From positions 23,018,442-23,082,441 of the forward strand of contig OX381704.1 of NCBI GenBank assembly GCA_947462335.1: DNA of 64,000 nt. Direction: 5' to 3'. The notes beneath the pieces were generated by a model. It saw only the letters and a list, made by a program, of their open reading frames with translations. It was not told the origin of the DNA and searched no databases. This stretch comes from Harmothoe impar (lineage: Eukaryota; Annelida; Polychaeta; Phyllodocida; Polynoidae). A program made the translations under genes and the position numbers. Each line of letters starts with the position of its first letter. Positions within the stretch are counted from its first letter, which is position 1. This document shows, in pieces, positions 8,923-18,316 of this stretch.

Positions 8923-11900
8923 CTACTTAGATATTCTCCCTTGCCTGGAGTTTCTTTTCACCTTGTGGTGGGCTGGTCTGGGTACTATTTGGTTTAGACC
9001 AACTGACTCTTTGGTGAGTGTGATTTGGGATTTATCCCGTGTTATCCTGTGGATAAACTTTGAGGTGTGGGGAATGAGTCTGTGTGCAAACTCATTTTTC
9101 CTCAGTGTTGTGACCTTTTTGAGCCTATCAATATGTACTGGTCTGGGGACTAGTAGGTTATTTGATAGGTTCTTCAACCTTGCGCTGGTTGGGGTTGGTC
9201 TTTCTGCAACAACATATGGTCCCATAAATAGGGGTTGAAGCTTCTTTGAATCTGTGGTCAACAGAATTCTGGGAATGTTGATATATACAATATCTAGTGG
9301 AAGTATAGCTTGTGGTGTAAGCTTTTTGTCATATCTTGACTTCCTTCCTTGTTGTAGCTTTTTGACTCTGTCTATTGCCTTTCTTCTAGACTCATCTTGA
9401 GACAGTAGCATTCCAGATACATGCTCAGCTACTGTTTTGATTTCTTCCTCTATGTTTAGGGCAGTTTCTACAATGGTTTGAGGGTTTCTGCCATGAAGTA
9501 GGAAGAATGGTGTGTAACCTGTTGTCTGGGACTCTGTGTTGTTCAATGCAAATGTAATTGATTCTATATGCAGGTCCCATGTTTTCTGATTCTGAGAACA
9601 GAAAGTCCTTAATGCTGTTCCTATACTGGCATTGAATCTTTCCACTAATCCATTTGATTGTGGTCTGTATGGACTTGACAGGTCGTGTCTAATCTTCTGG
9701 GTGTTCATCAGTTTCTTAAAATTGCTGCCTGTGTAGCAGGTGCCATTGTCAGTTTGAACTGAAGTTGGTACACCTTGCTGACATATGACGTTCTTGTAGA
9801 ACTCATGTTGTGTGGTTTCTGCTGTGAGATCCTTTGTGGCATATGCTATGACATATCTAGTTGAATAATCTATGCAAACTTGTATGTGTTTGTTTTTCCT
9901 GGCTGTTTCTGGGAGTGGTCCCACAGCATCTAAGTTTAGGTGCTTCATGGGGGTTGGCATATAGTCCCTTACAGTCATTGGTGTTTTGTGGGTGTGCACT
10001 GCCCTTTTTGCTTTTAGGCAAGTGTCACATGTTGACACATACTGATTGACATCAGCCATCATAGATTTCCAATATACCCTAGGTATGAGAGAAGACATCA
10101 TTTTTGAAGTACCTACATGACCTGCCATTGGTGAGTCATGGAAGTGTTGCAGTATGTTTTCAACCCAAGTCTTTGGGACTACAACTTGTAGTGGTACTGT
10201 GTCTGTTTTTCTCCATGATGTAGGGGATATGTGTACTAGAATGTTGTCTAGGAGTAGGTAGTGCTGAGCATTATTCCTAATCCTTGTTGCTTCAGTGCTT
10301 TTTACAGGTAGGTCACCTTTCTCTAGGTAGTCTATAATGGGTATTAGTCCAGTGTCCTTCCTTTGTTCTTCTTTCAACAGTGTGGAGTTGATTGAACTGT
10401 CTGGGATTTGGTCTAACATCTGGTCTAATTCCATTATATGCTGTGCCAGCCTTTCTTTATCTTTCTCTGCTTGGATTGTTTCAGGAGATTTTGGTGCAGG
10501 TCTGGTCTTTGTCTGTTTCTTTGGTTGCTCAACTGCTATGTCTGTGTTGGCTGTCTGCTCCTTTGAACTGGCTGCTCCTCTGTTTGTGCTGGTGGAGGCG
10601 GCCTTTGTTCTTTTGGGGTGGGGGTCAGATTTGCTTTTGTGAGCCTTCTGTGCAGTACCTGCTCTGTCTGAGTGCTTCTGCAAATTGGCTGTGGGTGTGC
10701 TGGGTGTTGAAATGGGGGATTTAGTAGGGAAAGAGGATTTGGTTGACACTTTGTTCTTTTTGGCTTTTAGGCCTAATTGCTGAGGGTGGTCATTAGACCT
10801 TGTATCCTCTGCAACCGACCGTTTTGCTTTTGAACGTGTGGTGACAACACAAATGTCTCTGTCCTGTTCTTCCTCCATATCCAGCTGTTCTTCTGCAAAT
10901 CTGACTACCTTGGTGATTGAAGCAATTTTATGCAGTTTTTCTTCCAACTGATTTTCTGATGCACTGTGTGGTGGTTCACGGGGTGTGGCTTTCACCATCT
11001 GTGCAATCCTGTTGGTCTCAACCGGGGTGAAACAGTTTTCTGGATACTCTTCACAGTATTCCCTTTCACAATGACAGAACACATAATGGGTGGTCTCTTT
11101 TAAGATACCTCTGATCACTGGTTTTGGTCTGTCAATTGATTTTGGTGGGTCATCTCTGTTGAATGGTATCTTGGTTTGGATTTTAGAGAATTTGGTTCTG
11201 GTGGCTGCCCTTTTCCTTCTTGGAGGTGGTGGGGGGTTGGTCATTGGTGGTGCATCTGGATATTCTCTTCTTGACATTACATCTGGAGGAATGTTGTCAT
11301 CTCCTTTTACATGTTGTATTGTGAATGCAAATTGTTGGATATCCAGTGCCCATCTGGCCCACCTGTGGGTCAAACCTGTGTTTGTGAGGAGTGGTATTAG
11401 AGCTGCATGATCTGTGTACAACTGAAAGTGTCTACTTTCTAAGTAGTGCCTAAAATGTAGTATCCCATATACTACACCTAGTAGCTCTCTTTCTGTTGTG
11501 TTGTAGTTTCTTTCATGCTTTGATAGTGTTCTACCTGCGAAGGCTACTGGTCTCAGTACTCCTTCACTACTGCGTTGTGATAGAACAGCTCCTAAGCTCA
11601 CATTTGAAGCATCTGTTGCTAGACTGAATTCTTTGTCATAGCCTGGGTATCTCAATAGTGCATGGGTACAGAGTGCATGTTTCAATGTTTTGAAAGCATC
11701 GTCTGCATCCTCATTCCATTTGAAAACCTTTAGGTTTGTTTGTAGGTCGTACAGTGGCCTAGCAATATTTGCATAGTCTTTGATGAACTTTTTGAAGTAT
11801 TGGCATAGTCCTGTGAATGATCTGACTTGTTTCACAGATTTTGGGGTGGGAAAGGTTTTGACACTTTCCACCTTTTCTGGGGATGGTTGTAAACCATCTG

Positions 11901-13731
11901 GTGTGACACGCATTCCTAGAAAATCTATCCTATCTGTGAAGTATTCACATTTTGATTTCTTTAGCTTGAGTTTCCCAATTCTCAGGCTTTTGAAGACATC
12001 TTCAAGGTCTGAAAAATGTCGTTCTACATCTGGTGATAGGACTAGAATGTCATCTAAGTATGGTAGGGCACATTTGTATTTCAGTTTGTTGAGAATTAGA
12101 GTTACTAGATGGCAAAATCCTGCCGGCGCGGTAGCCAAACCCATCGGCATCTTTTGATAGACATACTTTTTGTCATTTGCTATGAAAGCAGTTTTGTGTT
12201 GATCCTCCCTTCTTATGGGAATTTGGAAAAACCCTTGTTGCGCATCTAGTTTACTGAAAACAGTAGGTTTGAGTGACCCTATCATGTCTAGTGTGTCGTC
12301 TGCACGTGGCGTTGATAAAGCTTGGTTTATCATATTAGCATTGACGTGGCGTAAGTCTGTGACTAGACGTTGGCCTCCAGATGCTTTCTGTACTAAAAAT
12401 GATCTGGATGCCCAGGGTCCCTCTGCACATTCTCTGAGGATGCCCTGTCTGACTAGGTCTTCACAGACTTCTCCCATCTTAGCTTGCTTCTCAGGCGTCT
12501 GCCTGTATGGTAGGTAGTGACATGGTACTGCATCTGGTTTGATGTGAATTGAATGTGTGTACAGGTGGGTTGTACCTATGTCATTGTCTTTACCTACAAA
12601 TACATCTTGATACTTGTGGAGTAACTTTTGGAGTCTCTCTTGTCCAATATCTGTTAGTACACATTTGGGTGGCACATTTTCCATTCTGTCTGGCATAATG
12701 TCATGAGCCTCACTGTGAATTGTGGCCAATTCATCATCAGTGTCATCTCCACGGTTTGTATCTGGATCTGCATATACTGAGGCACAGTCTGACTCTGTGT
12801 CACTACAATTCTCTTCAGTGTCTAGCACTTGTAGTGTGGGTTCCTCAGTAGGGATGTCAGTATCTGGTTGATGTAACTCAGAGGGATCTACCTCTGTGAA
12901 TAGGGCTATTATATCACCCTTCCTCACCTTGTATGGTCGGTGGCTTGTATTGAGCAGTATGATTGGGTGCCTGTTCATTTCTGAGGGTGTTACTACTCCC
13001 TTTTGAACTAGGTATGGAACTCTGTTGTTCCTCTGCAAATTGTCTAATGTGCCTACACATCCTTCTAAACATTTGAGGGATGTGACTTGTCCTAGAACTG
13101 CTAGTTCTGTGAAAGGAAGGATTGTAGCCTCCCTAACAGCTCGGACTGGCTTGACTTGTAGCTCTGGGTCTACATTGAATTCGATCTGTGATCGTGTTGC
13201 TTTTAAGAAATCTGTGCCTAGGACAACTGGCTTTGTGAGATTTGGAATAATTGAGAATGGGAATTCGAATCTGGTACCATGAATTTTGAATTTCAATACT
13301 GCTGCTTGTCTAACATGGCATATGGATCCGTCTGCTAAGTGTACATTGAACTTTCTCTTTTTGATTTCTACATCTCGAGATTTCTGAATTTCCCTAAGAA
13401 AAGTATCCCTGACACAGGTGATAGTGGCACCGGTGTCAACTAAACAAGGTATTTCAGTGTGTTCATAGAATCTTGCATTTAAACAGCCATTTTTAAGAAG
13501 TTCAACAGAAATTTTGGTACTCTCACCCATTTCCTTTTGCGATGCATCTTGTTGAGGTGTGATATGGATCACTGATGGTCGGCTTGATTTCCCAGTATGT
13601 AACTGGAGGATTGTCTCTGCTATACTAGCAATTGTCTTTGGTTGTCCTAGGGGTTGTTGGTCTTGGATCTTGATGGGGGGTTGGAGAGGCTCACAACGCA
13701 CTGGCCCAGCGGCGCTGTGGGTCTCTAGTTT
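8923..13731 (-). CDS. pol: Pol polyprotein: protease, reverse transcriptase, RNase H, integrase
   Basis: The frame is open from 13776, has no early AUG, and sits -1 to gag, so the start given is the codon reached after the slippery site. Residues below count from the GTG at 13701. Aspartic protease: LVDTGAT near 86-92, with PVVLGTDFL downstream. Reverse transcriptase: LVTDLRHVN, FSKLDAQQGFFQIP, YQKMPMGLATAP and the catalytic YLDD near 544-547. RNase H: ATDAS near 694, TERELLGVVY and YTDHAAL. A low-complexity Lys/Ser/Thr/Pro linker of nearly 300 residues (about 815-1100) follows, with a cysteine cluster FCHCEREYCEEYPENC. Integrase: HDSPMAGH...CDTC zinc finger, then catalytic D (LNLDAVGP), D (TDNGTCY) and E (GLVERFN) with D-35-E spacing, and a GPY/F-like module (MGPYVV). 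All key residues are present. The linker is far longer than usual for gypsy elements. Confidence 0.95.
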   Translation of the reverse strand, partial: KLETHSAAGPVRCEPLQPPIKIQDQQPLGQPKTIASIAETILQLHTGKSSRPSVIHITPQQDASQKEMGESTKISVELLKNGCLNARFYEHTEIPCLVDTGATITCVRDTFLREIQKSRDVEIKKRKFNVHLADGSICHVRQAAVLKFKIHGTRFEFPFSIIPNLTKPVVLGTDFLKATRSQIEFNVDPELQVKPVRAVREATILPFTELAVLGQVTSLKCLEGCVGTLDNLQRNNRVPYLVQKGVVTPSEMNRHPIILLNTSHRPYKVRKGDIIALFTEVDPSELHQPDTDIPTEEPTLQVLDTEENCSDTESDCASVYADPDTNRGDDTDDELATIHSEAHDIMPDRMENVPPKCVLTDIGQERLQKLLHKYQDVFVGKDNDIGTTHLYTHSIHIKPDAVPCHYLPYRQTPEKQAKMGEVCEDLVRQGILRECAEGPWASRSFLVQKASGGQRLVTDLRHVNANMINQALSTPRADDTLDMIGSLKPTVFSKLDAQQGFFQIPIRREDQHKTAFIANDKKYVYQKMPMGLATAPAGFCHLVTLILNKLKYKCALPYLDDILVLSPDVERHFSDLEDVFKSLRIGKLKLKKSKCEYFTDRIDFLGMRVTPDGLQPSPEKVESVKTFPTPKSVKQVRSFTGLCQYFKKFIKDYANIARPLYDLQTNLKVFKWNEDADDAFKTLKHALCTHALLRYPGYDKEFSLATDASNVSLGAVLSQRSSEGVLRPVAFAGRTLSKHERNYNTTERELLGVVYGILHFRHYLESRHFQLYTDHAALIPLLTNTGLTHRWARWALDIQQFAFTIQHVKGDDNIPPDVMSRREYPDAPPMTNPPPPPRRKRAATRTKFSKIQTKIPFNRDDPPKSIDRPKPVIRGILKETTHYVFCHCEREYCEEYPENCFTPVETNRIAQMVKATPREPPHSASENQLEEKLHKIASITKVVRFAEEQLDMEEEQDRDICVVTTRSKAKRSVAEDTRSNDHPQQLGLKAKKNKVSTKSSFPTKSPISTPSTPTANLQKHSDRAGTAQKAHKSKSDPHPKRTKAASTSTNRGAASSKEQTANTDIAVEQPKKQTKTRPAPKSPETIQAEKDKERLAQHIMELDQMLDQIPDSSINSTLLKEEQRKDTGLIPIIDYLEKGDLPVKSTEATRIRNNAQHYLLLDNILVHISPTSWRKTDTVPLQVVVPKTWVENILQHFHDSPMAGHVGTSKMMSSLIPRVYWKSMMADVNQYVSTCDTCLKAKRAVHTHKTPMTVRDYMPTPMKHLNLDAVGPLPETARKNKHIQVCIDYSTRYVIAYATKDLTAETTQHEFYKNVICQQGVPTSVQTDNGTCYTGSNFKKLMNTQKIRHDLSSPYRPQSNGLVERFNASIGTALRTFCSQNQKTWDLHIESITFALNNTESQTTGYTPFFLLHGRNPQTIVETALNIEEEIKTVAEHVSGMLLSQDESRRKAIDRVKKLQQGRKSRYDKKLTPQAILPLDIVYINIPRILLTTDSKKLQPLFMGPYVVAERPTPTSARLKNLSNNLLVPRPVHIDRLKKVTTLRKNEFAHRLIPHTSKFIHRITRDKSQITLTKESVGLNQIVPRPAHHKVKRNSRQGRISK

Positions 13732-15308
13732 CCCGAGTTTGAAGATCCTAGTAGCTGCTTGATCTGTTGAAGCACATCAGGCTGGATAGCTTGAGGTGGC
13801 TGTTGGGGCTGCTGTTGGGGTTTGTAGCCTTGTGTTTTGGATCTGTAGCCATTGTAGCTGTCTCGACCTCTGCTGTTGTCACGACTGCGGTTGTAGTCAT
13901 GCTGTCTGTCACGACTATTGCTGTAGTCACGACGGTTTTGATCCCGACCTCTGTTGTAGTCACGATCTCTGCTCTGGTCACGACGGTGGTAATCACGGTC
14001 TCTGCTGTTATCACGGCGATTGTAGTCGCGATTTCTGCTACTATCACGGTGTCTGCTGTTGTCACGACTTCTGCTGTTATCTCTACGGCTGGTGTCCTGA
14101 CTGTTGCTTTGGTGATCTCGGCTGTTATTTTGGCTGTATCCACCTCTGCCTCGTTGTCCTCCTCTGTTGCTATTTCTGAAGTTTGGGTCAAAGTTTTTGC
14201 CTCGGTAGCCTCCTCTGTTATTTCCAGAGTTCCTTTGTTGGCTGTTGTTGGGTTTACCTTGATCCTTCAGTGCCCTTTGTTCTTGCCTCCTCACATGTTC
14301 ATTTGACATGAGGTTTAGGCTTTGGTCCTCATCCTCTGACGAGTGATCCATATGAACTGTCTTTGGGTCTGATTTGGCTTTCTTTGAGGGGTTTCCATTT
14401 TTCTGTGATTTTGTTTGCTTTACAAGCATAGAGTTTACATGTGTCACAGACTTCAGTTGTGCCTGCATGGATTCTATTGTTTCCTGTAGTTCTGAGCCTA
14501 ATTCTGCTTTTATCTCATCTTTAATGTTACCAGTGGAGACTGTTTGTTGGTTCTCATACTCCTCTGCAACTTCAAGTATTTTATCCCATGTAGTTGCTTC
14601 CCTGTGGATGACTACTGCACTGATGTCGTCCCTTAGACCATGTAGGAGGGCTTCCCTTGTTCTCTCCTCAGACTTGTTGTGAGCTGTGGCCATCTTTTGT
14701 AAGGCCATGGCATAGTCTGATACAGATTCTTTTGGATTTTGCTTCCTCAATGCCTTAGCATCAAATCTGTCGTCCTCTTTCTTGAAGTATTTCAGGAAAG
14801 CTTCCTTCATTGTGTCATAGTCTGTGTCTGGGTGTGCAGTCATGTAGGCCTTAAACCATATCTTTGACTTTCCTTCTAGGAAGTTTGAGAAGTATTTAAT
14901 CCTATATGAGGGATGTTTCCCATATTTGGAGTCAATGTATTGCTCATAGTCTGTGCAATGTCTCCTGGCGGATTGATTTTGGGAGGGTTGTGAGAATTTA
15001 TCTGGTTTCAGAATGTCATTATGTGTTTCCTCTTTCTCCCTTTCTATCTTCTCATCCAATGCTTTGACAGATTTTTCTCTTGCTAGCCTTTCTGCTACTT
15101 GTCCCTCCTGTAGAGACTTAAGTGTTGTGGTTACACTTATAAGTGCAGCTTCTATGTCTGGTGCACTGGGTTGGGGTGTAGCATGAGGTAGAATGGTCTT
15201 CAATGCCTCTGCTACTTGTAATTTCACAGTCTCTGCCACCTGTTTCTGCATAGCCTCTGTCAGCTGTTTCAGCTGTTGCTGCATGGCCTCTTCTATTTGT
15301 TTCTCCAT
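13725..15308 (-). CDS. gag: Gag structural protein, 527 aa, with Arg/Asp-rich C-terminus
   Basis: First sense ORF. It starts with a glutamine- and valine-rich coiled coil (MEKQIEEAMQQQLKQL) and A/G at -3/+4. The capsid-like retrotransposon gag domain lies near residues 110-255 (SKIWFKAYMTAHPDTDYDTM, KEAFLKYFKKEDD, RTREALLHGLRDDI). The usual CCHC zinc knuckle is missing. The C-terminal third is instead a low-complexity RGG/RD/RS tract (repeated NSRxRD, RRDxSRD, GGYRGKN), which probably binds RNA in its place, comparable in role to the GR boxes of foamy virus Gag. The stop codon lies directly after the frameshift heptamer. The repetitive tract gives long spurious ORFs in other frames. Confidence 0.9.
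   Translation of the reverse strand: MEKQIEEAMQQQLKQLTEAMQKQVAETVKLQVAEALKTILPHATPQPSAPDIEAALISVTTTLKSLQEGQVAERLAREKSVKALDEKIEREKEETHNDILKPDKFSQPSQNQSARRHCTDYEQYIDSKYGKHPSYRIKYFSNFLEGKSKIWFKAYMTAHPDTDYDTMKEAFLKYFKKEDDRFDAKALRKQNPKESVSDYAMALQKMATAHNKSEERTREALLHGLRDDISAVVIHREATTWDKILEVAEEYENQQTVSTGNIKDEIKAELGSELQETIESMQAQLKSVTHVNSMLVKQTKSQKNGNPSKKAKSDPKTVHMDHSSEDEDQSLNLMSNEHVRRQEQRALKDQGKPNNSQQRNSGNNRGGYRGKNFDPNFRNSNRGGQRGRGGYSQNNSRDHQSNSQDTSRRDNSRSRDNSRHRDSSRNRDYNRRDNSRDRDYHRRDQSRDRDYNRGRDQNRRDYSNSRDRQHDYNRSRDNSRGRDSYNGYRSKTQGYKPQQQPQQPPQAIQPDVLQQIKQLLGSSNSGN
13728..13734 (-). promoter_or_regulatory. -1 ribosomal frameshift site GGGAAAC at gag-pol junction
   Basis: In the gag frame the last codons read TCG GGA AAC TAG. 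The heptamer G GGA AAC fits the X XXY YYZ rule in the zero frame and directly precedes the gag stop. The pol frame is exactly -1, and the two frames overlap by about 50 bases. GGGAAAC is a known slippery sequence, used at gag-pro in Mason-Pfizer monkey virus. A short GC-rich hairpin (CAGC-GCC-GCTG plus flanking GG pairs) can form about 8 bases downstream. Confidence 0.8.
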
Positions 15309-15398
15309 GCTTGTGGTATACTAATAATATAGTACTAGTAGGTACATTGTATACTTGCTAGGGTAATGCAGACTTGTTGTAGGTGTTCTAGACTTCTG

Positions 15399-15655
15399 TG
15401 ACGGTCTGGTGACGTCATTGACGGTCTGGTGACGTCATTGACGGTCTGGTGACGTCATTGACGGTCTGGTGACGTCATTGACGGTCTGGTGACGTCATTG
15501 ACGGTCTGGTGACGTCATTGACGGTCTGGTGACGTCATTGACGGTCTGGTGACGTCCGTGACGGTCTGGAGACGCCCGTGACGGTCTGGAGACGTCCGTG
15601 ACGGTCTGGAGATGTCCGTGACGGTCTGGTGACACCCGTGACGGTCTGGTGAGTC
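15399..15655 (-). repeat. 20-bp tandem array with seven perfect CRE sites in the leader
   Basis: Twelve full 20-bp units and one partial one lie between the 5' LTR and gag. Units starting at 15401, 15421, 15441, 15461, 15481, 15501 and 15521 are identical and each contains the palindrome TGACGTCA, the consensus CRE bound by CREB/ATF bZIP proteins. The next five units have decayed cores (GACGTCC, GACGCCC, GATGTCC, GACACCC). The gag-side copies are perfect and the LTR-side copies vary, which suggests recent expansion from one end. The place matches the su(Hw)-site insulator of Drosophila gypsy, which is also a binding-site array in the 5' leader. Confidence 0.9.
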
Positions 15656-15749
15656 TTTTCCTGCAACTGTGGCGAGTGTGAAGGTGTGGTGGGTGTTACT
15701 GGTCCTTGGCTGTGGAGGTGTCTGTGCTGCCACCTTGTGGGATCTTGTT

Positions 15750-15764
15750 GGGACTTCTCCACCA
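15750..15764 (-). other. Candidate primer binding site (tRNA-Ala-like)
   Basis: Three bases after the 5' LTR the element's sense strand reads TGGTGGAGAAGTCCC. TGG pairs with the CCA tail, and the first nine bases match the 3' end of metazoan tRNA-Ala as I remember it, with mismatches after that. The assignment to tRNA-Ala is tentative. Confidence 0.4.
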
Positions 15765-15767
15765 CTT

Positions 15768-16470
15768 TGTCATACAAGGAATCCCCTTAGTTGGGAGATC
15801 CCTTTAATATGAGGAAGTTGACTAAGTCTTGAGGTCTTGTAGTATAGTTGGTATTTATTACAAGTTGACAGCAATAGTACAGTAAGTACAATGTAGGTTC
15901 CACTCAGTTACACCTATCCACACAATAATATAGGTCTTGGTAAATATACCTAATAACCCTGAGGTTAGTACTGGACTAGAGCCAAGGGGGTCCTACACCA
16001 TGTCTGATAGTTGGGCCTAGTAGGGCATAGCCTATAGCCTTGTTCTCAGTCAGTGGAGAGGGCCTTGCTCAGTGGTGTCCAAGTGTAGAGTGAGGATGGA
16101 GATGCCCAGTGCTGGGACCTGACCCTATTTAAGGGGGCCAGGCTACCAGCATGGCATCTTGAGTGTTAGTGTCAGTTGACAGTGGTTGGAGGGCTGTAAC
16201 AGTCAGAGAGACAGTCACACAATACCCCTCCATAGTTTGTCTACCCCTGTTAGTGTACATCAAAGGGGTGACCCTTATGCTGGTCTGTGGGAAACAATGT
16301 GCGGGATGAGCGTCGCCTGGCGGCGGCGGGAGTGCCGACTGGAGCGCCGCCTATGCGGGCCGGCGCGCGCCTGCGTGTGCCGGCGGCGGGAGTAGCGTCT
16401 CCCGCCGTCGGCTTGAACACGCGGGCGCCCGCAGCGCCGGGCTCGCCGGGCTCGCCGGTCATACCTGACA
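15768..16470 (-). repeat. 5' LTR of the provirus
   Basis: The 703 bp copy that serves as promoter. The TATA-like TTAAATA box (minus sense) is at 16132-16126 and the AATAAA at 15859-15854. It looks identical to the left LTR. Because this box is nearly palindromic, weak transcription in both directions is conceivable. Confidence 0.95.
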
Positions 16471-16474
16471 CATT
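16471..16474. other. Target site duplication CATT (right)
   Basis: Matches the CATT at 2189-2192. The flank continues into an alternating AT stretch (CATATATATTT). Confidence 0.85.
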
Positions 16475-16756
16475 CATATATATTTCTTCACAGGTAAGTT
16501 GTATAAGCAATTGATTGATTGCGGCCAATGCCCGTGACATATAAAATGATTTTTGTTGCCCTAGTTCACATGTGCAGAAAGTGTGCTAGTCCTATATACC
16601 TGGTAGTAAGGAATTCAGAATATTGGGTTAATCTGAGGCGTGGTGAGTAGGTCTGTCTATAGGTGTGTTACGTATTGTGTACAGGAAGGTGATTCAATCA
16701 GGACATGCACGGCCCACCCACTGGGCGCCCACTCACCGAGCTGCTCAGAGCTGCTC

Positions 16757-16935
16757 CTAACCCTTTAACGACTGCATGAGGGTTTAATGAACTGCCCTTT
16801 GTCGTCATGATGCATCAATGCAGCCCTGGCGAGTCTACTCACCAGGGCTGCATTGATGCATCATGCCGACACTACGGGTTGATACAACCACGAAGGGTTG
16901 ATATATGATGCATGAATGCAGCCCTAGTGAGTTAC
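16757..16935. mobile_element. TTAA palindromic MITE, copy 1 (right end lost)
   Basis: First of at least 26 copies. The full-length form (~250 bp) reads TTAACCCTTTAAGGAC, then GGCATAGTGCTTTAATGC, then CCTTTGTCGTCATGATGCAT, then two inner hairpins built from GCAGCCCTGGCGAGT and its complement, and ends with the complement of the start, GTCCTTAAAGGGTTAA. The TTAA flank and CCCT tip are typical of piggyBac-type elements. No protein is encoded. This copy stops after its second inner hairpin arm. Two GAGCTGCTC 9-mers adjoin it. Confidence 0.75.
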
Positions 16936-18112
16936 CTTGAGGCACCTGCGGCCATTATAGGGTTGGTATTGCGTATTAGTTTTCCCGCAGTTGCCCCTCC
17001 CAGTTTGTCCGTGTAAACATAGGCGTGCGGCCTGAATAATAGCCGGAGATACAAAAACTCTCTAAAATAATGGAGCAAAAAAACAAGAAAGGAAAATTGA
17101 GAAAGATTGAGTGTACTTGCTGGGTGTAGGTTTGGCTGGAGGAGCCCGTGAGTAGTGTACACCACCTATAGCCCGGGAAGTAGGCCTCATGTATACAGAT
17201 GCCGCACTCTGGTGGCCCAACACTGGAGGACGTAAAACAACCTGGGTCAAGACGTTGTTGTACATTGTATAAAGTAGCTGCAGAACTCTACACTCGCCGA
17301 CCTCTGGGGACTTATCTCCTGGCTTACTGACGCTTTCTTCTTTTTACTCCTGATATTAGTATACTCTGCTGTCCCTATTTAAGTTGATCTCCTTCTATAC
17401 CTATCCCTCCCGGCCCATAGCTCTCGTCCTATTCCTCCTCCCATATACCTCCTCCCTCACAATGGTACATCTTCTATTCCTCCCCTATATAAATCGTCTC
17501 ATCCCTCCTCCTTTCCTAACCCCACCATAGCCACACGTTATCATGCCCGAAGGTGTATTGTACATGTGAATGTAGTAGCTTATTATGGATTCCTCAGAGG
17601 AGTGATAGTAAAATAAATACCTGCTACTGTTTACTTTTATATCCGGCCATCTCCTAAGATGCCACACACGCCCATGTTTATGTCGGTGTCTGCTTCCGAC
17701 TGACATTGTGTCCGCCTGTTATCCACCTAGCTGAGTATCTACATGGATGTTCTACATGATATTAAATGCATTCATGTGTTAACCTTTTGTTATTACCTCA
17801 GATGTGTTAACATGTACTACCGGTAAAATGCTTGATAAATAGGTATGGTCGGACATTTATTTTAAAAATAATGTTTTTAAGGAACTATTTTTCAAAGGTT
17901 GGGTCGGCCCTGTATTGGTAGGTTGAGACAGGTGAGCGGAAACACACCTGTATTTCTAGCCCCCTGTATCTGACCTCCAGTCCCTTAGGTTTTATCTGCT
18001 CTATATCTTGGGATTCCCTCCCGATAGCCCCCTGGTCTCCCGGGACAGGTGGGTGAATTATTAATGGACATCAGCCTTACGTTACAGTGGACCCCAGGGC
18101 TGCGACCCGAAG
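16936..18112. other. Intergenic stretch, no gene seen
   Basis: Short frames only. A pyrimidine-rich segment lies at about 17380-17520. Nothing recognised. Confidence 0.5.
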
Positions 18113-18316
18113 TTAACCCTTTAAGGACAGCATCGTTTTCTTTAATACAATATGTCATTTGTTGTCATGATGCATGAAAACAGACCATTCGGGAGTGTAC
18201 AAACCCCATAAGATCGACATGATGTCTGTATGTAACTACTTGCCAGGTGTGCATTTATGCATCATAACGAAAAATGGCGAAATGCATTAAACAGTATGCG
18301 GGCCTTGAAGGGTTAG
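18113..18316. mobile_element. TTAA palindromic MITE, copy 2
   Basis: Left end AGTTAACCCTTTAAGGAC is intact, right end GCCTTGAAGGGTTAG is decayed. Internal GTCATGATGCATGAAAACAG is still recognisable. Confidence 0.7.

Larger units (their letters stand above)
2189..16474 (-). mobile_element. Complete Ty3/gypsy-class endogenous retrovirus (errantivirus-like)
   Basis: A 14.28 kb provirus on the minus strand, bounded by 703 bp LTRs and a 4 bp target duplication. The order in its own sense is 5' LTR, candidate primer site, leader with a CRE array, gag, pol, spacer, env, a 1.5-2.3 kb 3' region holding an antisense gene, polypurine tract and 3' LTR. The Pol order protease-RT-RNase H-integrase places it in the Ty3/gypsy class. 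The third ORF has a signal peptide, furin-type site, fusion-peptide-like stretch and membrane anchor, which makes it errantivirus- or retrovirus-like. All ORFs are open and the LTRs look identical, so the insertion is very young and may be active. It is long for an insect errantivirus (typically 7-9 kb), mainly because of the long Pol linker, the pol-env spacer and the 3' region. Confidence 0.95.

Noticed and set aside
13767..14306. 179- and 127-codon plus-strand frames, Val/Ser/Thr- or Cys/His-rich, opposite gag
   Set aside because: They come from the codon repeats of the Gag RD/RS tract read backwards. The apparent Cys/His richness is an artefact of repetition.
15399..15655. CRISPR-like array
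   Set aside because: Units are directly contiguous without unique spacers and the context is a eukaryotic provirus.
15515..15777. 72- and 80-codon minus-strand frames over the leader array
   Set aside because: Repetitive translation of the 20-bp units (TVTxVSRPSRTSPDRH pattern), not protein-like.
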